Positions 18,053 through 26,423 of a stretch of 64,000 nucleotides of DNA are shown here, piece after piece (within the stretch, counting starts at the first letter, position 1; each line of letters opens with the position of its first letter). The position numbers and the translations under genes were made by a program. Source of the stretch: Stappia sp. BW2 (lineage in GTDB: Bacteria > Pseudomonadota > Alphaproteobacteria > Rhizobiales > Stappiaceae); NCBI RefSeq assembly GCF_008107695.1, contig NZ_VIRG01000052.1:1-64000 (forward strand). The letters run 5' to 3'. The notes under the pieces are model-generated. The model had not been told where the DNA came from and did no database searches. It was given only the letters and a program-made list of their open reading frames with translations.

Positions 18053-18423
18053 CAAGAAGCAACGCCCTTTGGCTGAGAGCCAATCGCTTATTTCCCGGCT
18101 TCGCCACTGGCCGTTATACGAAAATTGCCCCCCCAACCTTTACGACAGAAAACCGTCCAAGTGTGGCCTCACTCACAGGCGAATGTCCATTTTTGAAGAA
18201 ATCAGACCAAGACCCACAAGTCCGGTTGCGGCCCAAAGCAGACCTTGATTACGTGTTTGGATTGCGACTATGCAGCCCGCCGAACCGGACTTTAATCGAA
18301 TCCGCAGAATTCCGCTGAAGAACAGGGGGAGCCGAGCGGATTTGGCTGATTTTTCTATGTTCTGAACGAAGGTAAAGCCCACCTGAATTCACCGACTGAT
18401 AACTTGCCTTCGCTGCGGGTTCC
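18053..18423. other. Non-coding gap with a long inverted repeat
   Basis: These 371 bases lie between convergent operons and show no convincing gene. A 9-bp perfect inverted repeat, AGTCCGGTT (18219-18227) and AACCGGACT (18283-18291), could close a roughly 73-nt hairpin. The sequence around it (for example AATGTCCATTTTT at 18182) recalls the decayed repeats of region 1. Confidence 0.4.
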
Positions 18424-19221
18424 CTAATGGATCGAACGGGCGAGCAATATGACGGCGGAAAGCGTTGCGAGGCCCAAAGCCCATGGTCGAATCGATCTGC
18501 GCTCGAACCGCGCGACGAGGGGGCGGGATGCCCGGAGGGCCAACAGACCAAACGGCACAAGAGTGACTGCGAGCGCAAGCTGTGGCGCACGGATCAACCC
18601 GGCCAGGCTCAGGGCCCCGATGGATAACGCCATGCCAAACCCGAAGAACGCGTTTTGGGTTGCTGCCGAACGGCGGGCGTTTACCGTCGAGTAGAGAATG
18701 GCCATCGGGGGCGCACCGATGCCACTGAGCGTTCCCATCAGGCCTCCGGTCACACCCGCGATGAACAGGCTGCACGGTGAGATCCGGATCGACAGCCCCG
18801 CAACCGTCAGTGCGACAGCAAGAAGCACGATGATCGCAATGACGACCGGAAGCGCGTCTGAGCCCACAACCACGCTGGCAAGGCTTGCGGCGATCACGGC
18901 GCCCACGGCACGACCCGCCAGGCCCGGAGGCAGATCGGAACGGACCACCGCATCCCGTCCGCCGAGAAGGGAGCCAATCCCGATCACAAACCCCAGGACC
19001 AGAACCGTTCCGGGCACCCATTCGGGCGCAACAAGCGTCATGACCGGCGCCGCGATCATTCCGAAGCCCGCCCCGGAGAGTTTCTGGAGGATCGTGCCGC
19101 AGGTGACGGCTGCCGCGCAGGCGCTCCAGTGCAGAAATGGCGGAAGCAGGTCGTCGGTGTTTGAGAACATCAGCGATACAAACGACCAGATTGAAGAGGG
19201 GTCTATGAGCGCACAGGTCAT
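18424..19221 (-). CDS. Sulfite exporter TauE/SafE family permease
   Basis: This is a 265-residue membrane protein with about eight hydrophobic helices. The repeated TauE/SafE signature is visible in LQKLSGAGFGMIAAP and, in the second half, GVTGGLMGTLSGIGAPPMAI. Members export sulfite, sulfoacetate or other organosulfur anions. The ATG at 19221 overlaps the stop of the upstream MFS gene in an ATGA, so the two are translated together. A longer open frame upstream only mirrors the MFS gene. With the MFS protein it may form an export unit regulated by the divergent MocR-type gene. Confidence 0.85.
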   Translation of the reverse strand: MTCALIDPSSIWSFVSLMFSNTDDLLPPFLHWSACAAAVTCGTILQKLSGAGFGMIAAPVMTLVAPEWVPGTVLVLGFVIGIGSLLGGRDAVVRSDLPPGLAGRAVGAVIAASLASVVVGSDALPVVIAIIVLLAVALTVAGLSIRISPCSLFIAGVTGGLMGTLSGIGAPPMAILYSTVNARRSAATQNAFFGFGMALSIGALSLAGLIRAPQLALAVTLVPFGLLALRASRPLVARFERRSIRPWALGLATLSAVILLARSIH

Positions 19222-20438
19222 TGCGGACCTGCTCTTTTGACCATCTGCGGCGCGAAACGACGCCCGATCCTGAACGCGAGTGCAAGCTCCACCGCGCCAG
19301 CGAAGATGATGCCCACGATGAGGGCCTCCACTCCGAAGCTGACAACGATCCAACCGCCGAGGAAGGGAAAGCCGAACAGGCCCGCGAAATAGAAGATCAC
19401 GAACCAGGTCAGGGCCGCGTTCTGCAACGCCGGGTCCCCAACATCGTTCACCGCGCGGGCCTGGATAAGCGGATAGGCCAGTCCGTAGCCGAGCCCGAAG
19501 AGCGCTGCCGATCCGAAATGCGCAGCAGAGCCGATGACGTCCGATCCCGCCCCGAAGAGAAGACAGAGGCCGACGACCATGGTCGCAATCAGCGCTGGGA
19601 TGCTGATGCGGGACGGCAAGCGATTGACGGGAGCGGCCAGCAGCCATCGTGCGATAACGACCGTGACGGTATAGACCGCGAAATAAGTGCTGGGGGACAG
19701 TGCGGCGCCTCTCACGATCGAGGACTGAAATGTCATCACCCCTCCAAAGGTCGCCGCCCCAAGCGCGACCATGACAATGGGTGTGATTGACGGGCTTCTG
19801 AACACTGCGCCTATGGCCCGCAGCCATGACAGGTCTGCTCTGCGGCCAGTGGGGCCCATGCGCCGGGTCCGCCGATCAAATGCGAAGAGCAAGAGACAGG
19901 CCAGACAACAGCTTGCCGCGACTACAAGAAAGTAACCCCGTGTGCTCATGCCAAGCCGCGTCACCATAAATTCGCCGAAAACCGGAGAAAGGCCGATCCC
20001 CGCCATTTGAAATGCGCCAAAGCGAAGGAACCAATAAGCCCGGTCTGTGTCCTCGGCGAGCCGGGACAGGGCCATCGGGGCGGCGAGGTAAAACGTACCC
20101 CAGCCGCAGCCGAGCGCGAAGCCTCCGAAAAGGCACAGAGCGTCCAAAGTCTCAGATTGCGCCAGAAGGGCAAAGGCCAATGCGACGAGACCGACACCGA
20201 TCGCGGCACAGCGCGCCGCTCCGAAAGAAATCGCAAAGCTTCCGGTCATGGGCAGGCTTACGAACGTGCCAACCACTGCGACTGCGAGCACGTAGCCCGT
20301 GTCAATTTCCGAGCCTCCGAAGGCGATGAAATGGCGGGTCAGCACGAAAGTCGCGCCGTAGCCTGCCGCGGCGAGCAGCGCGCCCCAGAACAGGGCGAAG
20401 ACCCATGGAATGTGCCGGGAGGGTTCTGTTTGCATCAT
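19218..20438 (-). CDS. MFS transporter
   Basis: This 406-residue major facilitator has twelve predicted helices. The loop-2/3 region SLPMTGSFAISFGAARCAAIGVGLV and the mid-protein charged loop FDRRTRRMGPTGRR are visible. The substrate cannot be told. It is the first gene of a two-gene unit with TauE (4-bp overlap) and is divergent from the MocR-type regulator; the 125-bp intergenic region carries repeated CTGGAY motifs. Export of a toxic or organosulfur metabolite is inferred from the partner gene. Confidence 0.88.
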   Translation of the reverse strand: MMQTEPSRHIPWVFALFWGALLAAAGYGATFVLTRHFIAFGGSEIDTGYVLAVAVVGTFVSLPMTGSFAISFGAARCAAIGVGLVALAFALLAQSETLDALCLFGGFALGCGWGTFYLAAPMALSRLAEDTDRAYWFLRFGAFQMAGIGLSPVFGEFMVTRLGMSTRGYFLVVAASCCLACLLLFAFDRRTRRMGPTGRRADLSWLRAIGAVFRSPSITPIVMVALGAATFGGVMTFQSSIVRGAALSPSTYFAVYTVTVVIARWLLAAPVNRLPSRISIPALIATMVVGLCLLFGAGSDVIGSAAHFGSAALFGLGYGLAYPLIQARAVNDVGDPALQNAALTWFVIFYFAGLFGFPFLGGWIVVSFGVEALIVGIIFAGAVELALAFRIGRRFAPQMVKRAGPQ

Positions 20439-20532
20439 GACATGTGACCTTTGCGGAGCGGACGCGTTTCACAGCTTCGGCATGGCGGTTAGGCGAAGCG
20501 ATTGGATTGACATGAGGCGATATTGGGCTCAA

Positions 20533-20581
20533 AACTGGATTGAAAAAATATCCAGTTATAGAAATGTTTCGCAGTCCAGTT
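20533..20581. promoter_or_regulatory. Repeated CTGGAT/CTGGAC sites in the MFS-MocR divergent region
   Basis: CTGGAT (20535-20540) and ATCCAG (20550-20555) form a perfect dyad with a 9-bp spacer. A second TCCAGTT (20575-20581) repeats TCCAGTT at 20551 at a distance of 24 bp. MocR-family regulators bind pairs of direct repeats plus an inverted one, and the motif recalled for alphaproteobacterial TauR begins CTGGAC. The sites are seen; the binding is inferred. Confidence 0.5.
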
Positions 20582-22012
20582 TGGCTGACATCCGTCTGCC
20601 ATCTCTCCGAAGAGCGCTCGGAACCGCTCCCGACACAGCTCTATCACGATCTCGTCCGGGCCGTTCGGGACGGTCGCATTGGCGACGGCGACAGGCTGCC
20701 GTCGAGCCGACGTGCCGCAGAAGACCTCGGGGTCTCGCGAACGACCGTGACCTCGGCCTATGAGTTGCTGGCCGCCGAAGGCATCATCACGGTGCGACAG
20801 GGGGCAGCGCCGCGCGTGATCTCGCCCGAACATTCGATTCAGGACCAGACATGTCGCCATGGCCCGACCCCGTCCCTGAGAGGGGAGGCGTTGAGTGCGG
20901 ATTTTCGTCGCGAGGTCTTGCCAACCTCTGGTGGGGCGCTTGCGCCCGGGGAGCCGGACGAAACCCTGTTCCCAGCAGATGAATGGGCGCGCCTCCTGCG
21001 GCGGGTGTCGCGCAGACGGCTTGGCGCACCCGCGCTCTATGGAGACACCTATGGGGTTGAAGACCTGCGCCTGGCCCTGAGGGATCGGTTGGCCTCTGAC
21101 AGGGGCGTTCATGTCGATGCAGATCAGATTGTCATCGTGCCCGGAAGTCAGGCCGCCATGGCGCTGCTCGCGCAGGTCCTCACCGATCCCGGCGATCTCG
21201 CCGCGATAGAGGACCCAGGTTGGCTTGGCGCGCGCGCCGCATTTCTCGGGGCGGGACTGCGCCTCTCGCCGCTTCGGGTCGATGCGGGCGGGGCGGATCC
21301 CGCGGGCCTGCCCGTGGAGGCGCGGTTGGCCTATCTTACACCTTCGAACCAGTATCCTCTTGGCAAACGGCTTTCGCTCTCCCGTAGGCTGGAGTTCATC
21401 GCCCGCGCCAAGGTGACGGGCGCGGTTCTGATCGAGGACGATTACGACAGCGATTTTCATTGGTCAGGCCGCACGATTCCCGCTTTGGCGGCGCAGGATC
21501 ATGACGGGCACGTCGTGCTGATCGGTTCCGCGTCAAAGGCCCTGCTGCCTGCCTTGCGGATTGGCTGGATTGTGGTGCCACCCGGCCTGATCGACACCGT
21601 GCGCAGGGCCCAGCGGAACCTTGGAATGATAGCGAACCTTCATGCCCAGTTCGCTCTGGCGGAGCTGATGCAGTCCGGGCGCTATCGTGTCCAAATCCGA
21701 CGTATCGCGCGGGACTATCAAGGACGTGTTCGCACGCTTGTGGAAGCTTTGACCGCGATCTCTGAGGTGACAGTTCATCCGCCCGACGGGGGGGTGCAGG
21801 TCACCCTACAATTTAGGAGTGATTTGGATGAAGAACCTGTTCTGGCGGAATTGGCACGTCGCGGTCTGCATCCGGGACGGCTCTCCGGCTACTGTCAGAG
21901 AGGCGACCTGCGAGGGCTAGTGATTGGTGTGGGCAGCGCCACGCCCGAACGCATCACGATGTTGCGCGACGGCCTGAGAAATCTGTTCGATCAGGAAACG
22001 AAACATGTGTGA
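20564..22012 (+). CDS. MocR/PdxR-type regulator (GntR HTH fused to aminotransferase domain)
   Basis: This 482-residue protein has an N-terminal GntR winged helix (about residues 20-85; RLPSSRRAAEDLGVSRTTVTSAYELL) fused to a fold-type-I aminotransferase domain. EDDYDSDFHW and GSASKALLPALRIGW are visible, the latter with the PLP lysine. Such regulators (PdxR, GabR, TauR) use PLP plus an amine as signal. It is divergent from the MFS-TauE pair. The start is uncertain: TTG 20540 and ATG 20564 are both in frame, and the probable operator covers this stretch, so translation could begin even later. Confidence 0.9.
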   Translation: MFRSPVWLTSVCHLSEERSEPLPTQLYHDLVRAVRDGRIGDGDRLPSSRRAAEDLGVSRTTVTSAYELLAAEGIITVRQGAAPRVISPEHSIQDQTCRHGPTPSLRGEALSADFRREVLPTSGGALAPGEPDETLFPADEWARLLRRVSRRRLGAPALYGDTYGVEDLRLALRDRLASDRGVHVDADQIVIVPGSQAAMALLAQVLTDPGDLAAIEDPGWLGARAAFLGAGLRLSPLRVDAGGADPAGLPVEARLAYLTPSNQYPLGKRLSLSRRLEFIARAKVTGAVLIEDDYDSDFHWSGRTIPALAAQDHDGHVVLIGSASKALLPALRIGWIVVPPGLIDTVRRAQRNLGMIANLHAQFALAELMQSGRYRVQIRRIARDYQGRVRTLVEALTAISEVTVHPPDGGVQVTLQFRSDLDEEPVLAELARRGLHPGRLSGYCQRGDLRGLVIGVGSATPERITMLRDGLRNLFDQETKHV

Positions 22013-22213
22013 AGCTTGGCAAGTACTTCAGGTCGAAAACAACCCAGACCTAACCGGCCATTCGCACATACTGCAGCCAACGTCCGCTCCCCGCCCATTT
22101 GGGTTGTTCAAAAAGCGAACAGCCAACGACTGCTTTACAGATGAGGCTGAAAAAACAGGCGCGACCGACTTGAGGGGACGCGAAGCGGACATTCTTCAGT
22201 GTGCGCTCCACGC

Positions 22214-22259
22214 GTCCTTCCGGACAAATGCAGCGCTGCTGCTCTCCGCCCGGAAGGAC
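22214..22259. repeat. 10-bp inverted repeat
   Basis: GTCCTTCCGG (22214-22223) and CCGGAAGGAC (22250-22259) are perfectly complementary and can form a stem with a 26-nt loop. It lies upstream of the strong terminator and may belong to the same 3' end structure. Confidence 0.5.
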
Positions 22260-22283
22260 GGCGTTGGGGGTCGCGCCTCAATA

Positions 22284-22318
22284 AAAAACGCCCTCGTCCG
22301 GTAGGAGAGGGCGTTTTT
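22284..22318. terminator. Strong bidirectional intrinsic terminator
   Basis: AAAAACGCCCTC (22284-22295) pairs perfectly with GAGGGCGTTTTT (22307-22318), with an 11-nt loop. Because the arms end in A5 and T5, it works in both directions. It serves the MocR-type gene on the plus strand and tctA on the minus strand. Confidence 0.93.
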
Positions 22319-22342
22319 GTTTGTTGGGGCGTTGGCTAGCAA

Positions 22343-23884
22343 TCAGTCGATGGTTGAGCTTTCCTCATCCTTCTTCATGTGGCGCATGCGGGCTTTCAGG
22401 ACCCGGCCGAAGATGATCGGCAGGACGAAGCCGATGATGGCCAGGCTCCACAGCCCGATGGAGAGTGGGCTGCCGACGAGGACGGCCCAGTCGCCGTTGC
22501 TGATGGTGATGGCGCGGCGCAGGTTGTTTTCCATGGCGTTGCCCAGCAGCGTGCCGAGGATGATGGGGACCAGCGGCACATCGAGCTTGCGCAGCACCCA
22601 GCCCAGAACCCCGAAACCGACCATGACCAGAAGGTCGAAGGAGGAGCCGGAGATGCCGTAGATGCCGACGAAGCTGACCATGGCGACGATGGGCATCAGG
22701 ATGCGCGGCGGGACCAGGAGAACGCGGGTGAACAGGCCGATCATCGGAATGTTCATGGCCAGCAGCATGAAGTTCGCGATGAAGAGCGCCGCGATCAGGC
22801 CCCAGACCACATCCGGCTGCTGGGTGAACAGCAGCGGGCCCGGGGTGATGTTGAGCGCCAGCAGAACCGCCAGCAGCACGGCCGTTGTTCCGGACCCGGG
22901 AACACCGAGCGCCAGCATCGGCACCAGCGCCCCACCGGCCGCGGCGTTGTTGCCGGCTTCCGGTGCGGCGACACCGCGCGGATCGCCCTTGCCGAAGGTG
23001 CCTTCCTTGTCGACGAGCTTCTTTTCGAACGTATAGGAAACGAACGAGCCGAGCGACGCGCCGGCACCGGGCAGAACACCGGCCACGAAGCCGAGCAGGC
23101 TGGTGCGCAGCATGGTCGGGGTGCAGTATTTCAGGAGCGCGAAGCTGGGCATCAGCCGGCCGACGGACACCTTGCTGGCGTTGGCTTCGGCATTGCCATG
23201 GCGGTGTTCCAGAAACAGGAAGACCTCGGACAGGGCGAACAGGCCGACGATGGCGACCAGGAAGTCGATGCCGTCGTAAAGGTGCACTTCGCCGAAGGTG
23301 AAGCGCGGAACGCCGGTCTGGGTGTCAACGCCGACGGTGGCCAGACCGATGCCGAGCGCCGCGGCGAAGGCGGTCTTGGCCTGGTTGGTCGAGGCAACGC
23401 CGCCCAGGGTGGCGAAAGCCAGCGTGAACAGGGCGAAATATTCCGCCGGGCCGAACAGAAGCGCGATCTTGACCAGCTGCGGCGCCAGCAGGATCAGGCC
23501 CCAGGTGGCGATGAACGCACCGACGAAGGAGGCAACGCCCGAGAGCGACAGCGCCTCGCCGGCGCGGCCCTGCTGAGCCATCGGATACCCGTCGAGACAG
23601 GTCATCATCGCCGGTTCGTCACCGGGAATGTTCAACAGGATCGACGAGATACGCCCACCGTACATGGCGCCGTAATAGACCGATGTCAGCAGGATCAGCG
23701 AGGGTGTTGCGCCGAGGCCGAGGGTGAAGGCCAGCGGGATCAGGATGGCGACGCCGTTGGATGGGCCAAGGCCCGGAAGGGCACCCATGATGGTGCCGAG
23801 AAAACAGCCGAGCAGGGCCAGCAGAAGGTTCTGCCAGGTCAGCGCGATGACGAAGCCGTCGGCCAGTGAAGAGAGAGTGTCCAT
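22343..23884 (-). CDS. tctA: Tripartite tricarboxylate transporter large permease TctA
   Basis: This is a 513-residue membrane protein with about eleven or twelve helices and the TctA hallmark GALPGLGPSNGVAILIPLAF near the N-terminus, repeated in part in the second half as GVLPGAGASLGSF. It forms the cation-coupled channel for citrate-like or aromatic dicarboxylates with TctB and the periplasmic TctC. GGAG precedes the ATG. It lies 12 bp after tctB and ends at a strong terminator. Confidence 0.95.
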   Translation of the reverse strand: MDTLSSLADGFVIALTWQNLLLALLGCFLGTIMGALPGLGPSNGVAILIPLAFTLGLGATPSLILLTSVYYGAMYGGRISSILLNIPGDEPAMMTCLDGYPMAQQGRAGEALSLSGVASFVGAFIATWGLILLAPQLVKIALLFGPAEYFALFTLAFATLGGVASTNQAKTAFAAALGIGLATVGVDTQTGVPRFTFGEVHLYDGIDFLVAIVGLFALSEVFLFLEHRHGNAEANASKVSVGRLMPSFALLKYCTPTMLRTSLLGFVAGVLPGAGASLGSFVSYTFEKKLVDKEGTFGKGDPRGVAAPEAGNNAAAGGALVPMLALGVPGSGTTAVLLAVLLALNITPGPLLFTQQPDVVWGLIAALFIANFMLLAMNIPMIGLFTRVLLVPPRILMPIVAMVSFVGIYGISGSSFDLLVMVGFGVLGWVLRKLDVPLVPIILGTLLGNAMENNLRRAITISNGDWAVLVGSPLSIGLWSLAIIGFVLPIIFGRVLKARMRHMKKDEESSTID

Positions 23885-23896
23885 GCCGATGCTCCG

Positions 23897-24328
23897 TTAA
23901 AACCCGAACGGGCCCTTGGCCAGAGACAGGCCAAGCACGAGGTGAAAGACAGCGTAGATGCCGACCGACGTCAGGCAGCCGATGAGCACCGACCCGATGG
24001 GCGCGGACCCGAGGCGCCAGGTGAGGTAGCTGGCGGCGACAGCCGTTGCCAGGATGAAACCGGCTTCCGGCAGCAGGATCGCGTAGAGGATCATCGCCAG
24101 CACAGCCAGGGCGACTTCGAGAAGGCGCGGCAACGACGGCCATTCCGGCGCGGCGTCAGGCTTCAGGAAAATCGCAAGGGAGGCAAGGCCCAGAACTGCG
24201 GCGATGATAAGGGGAAACGCCTTCGGGCCGACCGCGTCGGACAGAAAGCTTTCTTCGATAATGAGAGCGGCCCAGGCATATCCCAGCGCGAGAAAAAGCC
24301 CGACCGCGCCAAAGATACGGTCGCTCAT
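23897..24328 (-). CDS. tctB: Tripartite tricarboxylate transporter small permease TctB
   Basis: This 143-residue protein has four predicted membrane helices, the usual TctB layout, beginning MSDRIFGAVGLFLALGYAWA. The start at 24328 is supported by an AGGAAGG Shine-Dalgarno just upstream; the frame is open further but without a comparable site. It lies between tctC and tctA and stabilises the TctA channel. A 242-bp spacer with a hairpin separates it from tctC. Confidence 0.9.
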   Translation of the reverse strand: MSDRIFGAVGLFLALGYAWAALIIEESFLSDAVGPKAFPLIIAAVLGLASLAIFLKPDAAPEWPSLPRLLEVALAVLAMILYAILLPEAGFILATAVAASYLTWRLGSAPIGSVLIGCLTSVGIYAVFHLVLGLSLAKGPFGF

Positions 24329-24524
24329 GGTTTCCTTCCTGAGAGCGGCTCTTTTCCGATACCGGCCGCCGCCCCGTGCGTTTTCTGTTGTTTTCCGGCA
24401 CTTGAAGTCTGCCACCGCGTTTGCCGGCAATCCGGTGCGCCCGGTCATGACTTATGCGGTCGGCGTGACCTCGGTGCGCGGTAAACCGGATGAGGCCCGC
24501 GTTGGGGCGTCATCCGAACAAAGA

Positions 24525-24549
24525 AGGGGGCACAAGGACTGCGCCCCCC
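24525..24549 (-). terminator. Hairpin between tctC and tctB (attenuator-like)
   Basis: Read on the minus strand, GGGGGGC and GCCCCC pair around a roughly 12-nt loop just after tctC, followed by a T-rich stretch (TTCTTTGTT). A partial terminator here would let the periplasmic tctC be made in excess of the membrane genes, a common feature of such transporters. This is inferred from structure alone. Confidence 0.5.
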
Positions 24550-24570
24550 AAGTCGGCACAACCGCTTTTT

Positions 24571-25560
24571 TTATTTGATGATGCCGATTTCTTTGGAGAT
24601 GTTCTGGATCTGCTGCACGGAGTTGGCAACGAATTGCTCGAATTCCTCGCCCTGCAGGTCGAGCGGAGCCAGACCGTTTGCAGCCATGATGGCTTTCCAC
24701 TCGTCGCTGGAGTAAAGGTCGGAGACCTTGGACACCCAGGCGTTGTATGCCTCGTCGGACATTTTGCCCGGAGCGTAGAAGCCGCGCCAGTTTGCACCGA
24801 TTGCGTCGATGCCCTGTTCCTTGGCGGTCGGGAAGTCGGCGAATTCACCGGGCAGACGCTCGGGCGCCAGAACGGCGATCACCTTGATGTCGCCGCTGTC
24901 GACAAAGCCCTTGGCTTCGGAAATGTCGCCGGTGAAGGCCTGCACGGAGCCGGCCAGAAGCTGGGTCACGGCTTCACCGCCACCGTCGAAGGCAATGTAT
25001 TTCACCTTGCGGACGTCTTCGATGCCGTAAGCGTTGGCCGCGATCAGAACCTTCAGGTGGTCCCAGCCGCCAACAGCGGAACCGCCGGCAACGGAAATGG
25101 ATGTCGGATTGTTTTTGATCTCGTCCAGAAGTTCCGGCAGCGTGTTGATCGGGCTGTCGGCGGCAACGGCGATCACGCCGTAGTCAGCGCCAACGGAGGC
25201 CACCCAGCGGACCTGGTCCATGGTGTTGCCCGGGTAAGCGCCCTGAGCCAGACGGGTCGCGGTGGCCGAGGACGCTGCCACGATCAGGTCGTTGTCGTCG
25301 TCGCGCTTGTTGACCACTTCAGCAAATGCCACGCCGCCGCCGCCACCAGCCAGATTCACCACCTGCATGGTCTTGTCCAGAAGCTTCAGGTCCTGAAGGG
25401 TCTTGCCGACCTGGCGGCAGGTGAAGTCCCAGCCACCGCCCGGGTTGGCCGGTGCGATGCATTCCGGGTTTTCCGGCTTGAAGTCGGCAGCGGTTGCACC
25501 GAAAGCGGACGCGCCAAGGAATGCGGCCGCCAGCAAGAGGCGGGTCGTTTTGAATGTCAT
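24571..25560 (-). CDS. tctC: Tripartite tricarboxylate transporter substrate-binding protein TctC
   Basis: This 329-residue Bug/TctC-family periplasmic binding protein has a signal peptide of about 22 residues (MTFKTTRLLLAAAFLGASAF). The Bug-family N-terminal block ECIAPANPGGGWDFTCRQVG is visible, as is the central GGSAVGGWDHLK. It captures a carboxylate in the periplasm and hands it to TctAB. The ATG at 25560 was chosen for the signal peptide. The promoter should lie in the 191-bp gap shared with the divergent tctD. Confidence 0.94.
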   Translation of the reverse strand: MTFKTTRLLLAAAFLGASAFGATAADFKPENPECIAPANPGGGWDFTCRQVGKTLQDLKLLDKTMQVVNLAGGGGGVAFAEVVNKRDDDNDLIVAASSATATRLAQGAYPGNTMDQVRWVASVGADYGVIAVAADSPINTLPELLDEIKNNPTSISVAGGSAVGGWDHLKVLIAANAYGIEDVRKVKYIAFDGGGEAVTQLLAGSVQAFTGDISEAKGFVDSGDIKVIAVLAPERLPGEFADFPTAKEQGIDAIGANWRGFYAPGKMSDEAYNAWVSKVSDLYSSDEWKAIMAANGLAPLDLQGEEFEQFVANSVQQIQNISKEIGIIK

Positions 25561-25751
25561 GTTGTCGTTCCTCCACAAGAGCAGGGCTATTGGAAAGCCC
25601 CTTGTATCCGCTGTGTCGCAATTGCGAGTCCTCCCAACGGATGTGAGGAAGAGCCTAGCGGCAAACCCTGTCATCAACCTGTCAACACGGTGCACATTGC
25701 TTGCGCGCGGCGAAATTGCGGGGCAAGACTTGGGGCGGGAGGAATGAATCT

Positions 25752-26423
25752 TTGCGTCTTTTGCTTGTTGAAGACACGTTCGACATGGCCGAAGCGATCA
25801 TGATCCGGCTGGGCCGGTCCGGTATCGCCTGCGATCTGGCCAAGTCCCTGGAAGAGGCGCGGGCCTGCGTTACGGTCCAGACCTACGACGTGATCGTTCT
25901 CGATATCAATTTGCCGGACGGACTGGGCACCGAGCTCCTGAAGGAACTGCGCACCCGGGGCGAACGCACGCCGGTGCTGATGCTGACGGCCGAGTTTTCC
26001 GTCGATGACAGGGTGTCCTCGCTCAATTCCGGGGCGGACGATTATCTGGTCAAACCGTTCGACCACCGCGAACTGGAGGCCCGCATCCGCGCGCTCCATC
26101 GCCGGGAGCAGAAAGACAAGTCGGAGGAGCTGACGCTCGGAACACTTTCCTTCAATGCCTCGGCGCGGGTTGTCCGGCAGGGCGGCAACCCGATCACCCT
26201 GACGCGGCGCGAATTCTCGCTGCTGGAGATCCTGGTTCACAATCGCGGCAAGACCGTCAGCAAGGAACGCCTGTTCGATGGGGTGTTCAGTTTTCAGGAT
26301 GCCGATGTCAGCATGAACGCGCTGGAGCTCTATGTCGCGCGGCTGCGCAAGAAACTCTCGGGCGGGTCTGTCAGGATCGAGACCCAGCGAGGGCTTGGCT
26401 ACAAGCTGGAAGTCGATGACTGA
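25752..26423 (+). CDS. tctD: Two-component response regulator TctD
   Basis: This is a 223-residue OmpR/PhoB-family regulator. The receiver domain (1-115) has D51 in VIVLDINLPDG as phosphoacceptor and VKPF with the conserved lysine. The C-terminal winged helix (about 125-220) includes LTRREFSLLEILVHN. The start is probably TTG at 25752, nine bases after GGGAGG, since LRLLLVED is the exact receiver start. It is divergent from tctCBA, which it should activate when the carboxylate is present. It overlaps tctE by 8 bp. Confidence 0.92.
   Translation: MRLLLVEDTFDMAEAIMIRLGRSGIACDLAKSLEEARACVTVQTYDVIVLDINLPDGLGTELLKELRTRGERTPVLMLTAEFSVDDRVSSLNSGADDYLVKPFDHRELEARIRALHRREQKDKSEELTLGTLSFNASARVVRQGGNPITLTRREFSLLEILVHNRGKTVSKERLFDGVFSFQDADVSMNALELYVARLRKKLSGGSVRIETQRGLGYKLEVDD

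Larger units (their letters stand above)
22013..22342. other. Non-coding gap with decayed repeat and terminators
   Basis: These 330 bases lie between convergent genes. Words such as CGAAGCGGACATTC near 22190 resemble the decayed repeats of region 1. A hairpin (22214-22259) and a strong terminator (22284-22318) occupy the right half. No gene is visible. Confidence 0.5.

Noticed and set aside
22379-23869. 496-codon open frame on the plus strand opposite tctA
   Set aside because: It is the mirror of a GC-rich real gene; the translation is low-complexity (rich in E, D, G, Q, R) and tctA has full family support.
24490-25803. 437-codon open frame opposite tctC
   Set aside because: TctC carries a signal peptide and family motifs; the antisense frame is a codon-bias shadow.
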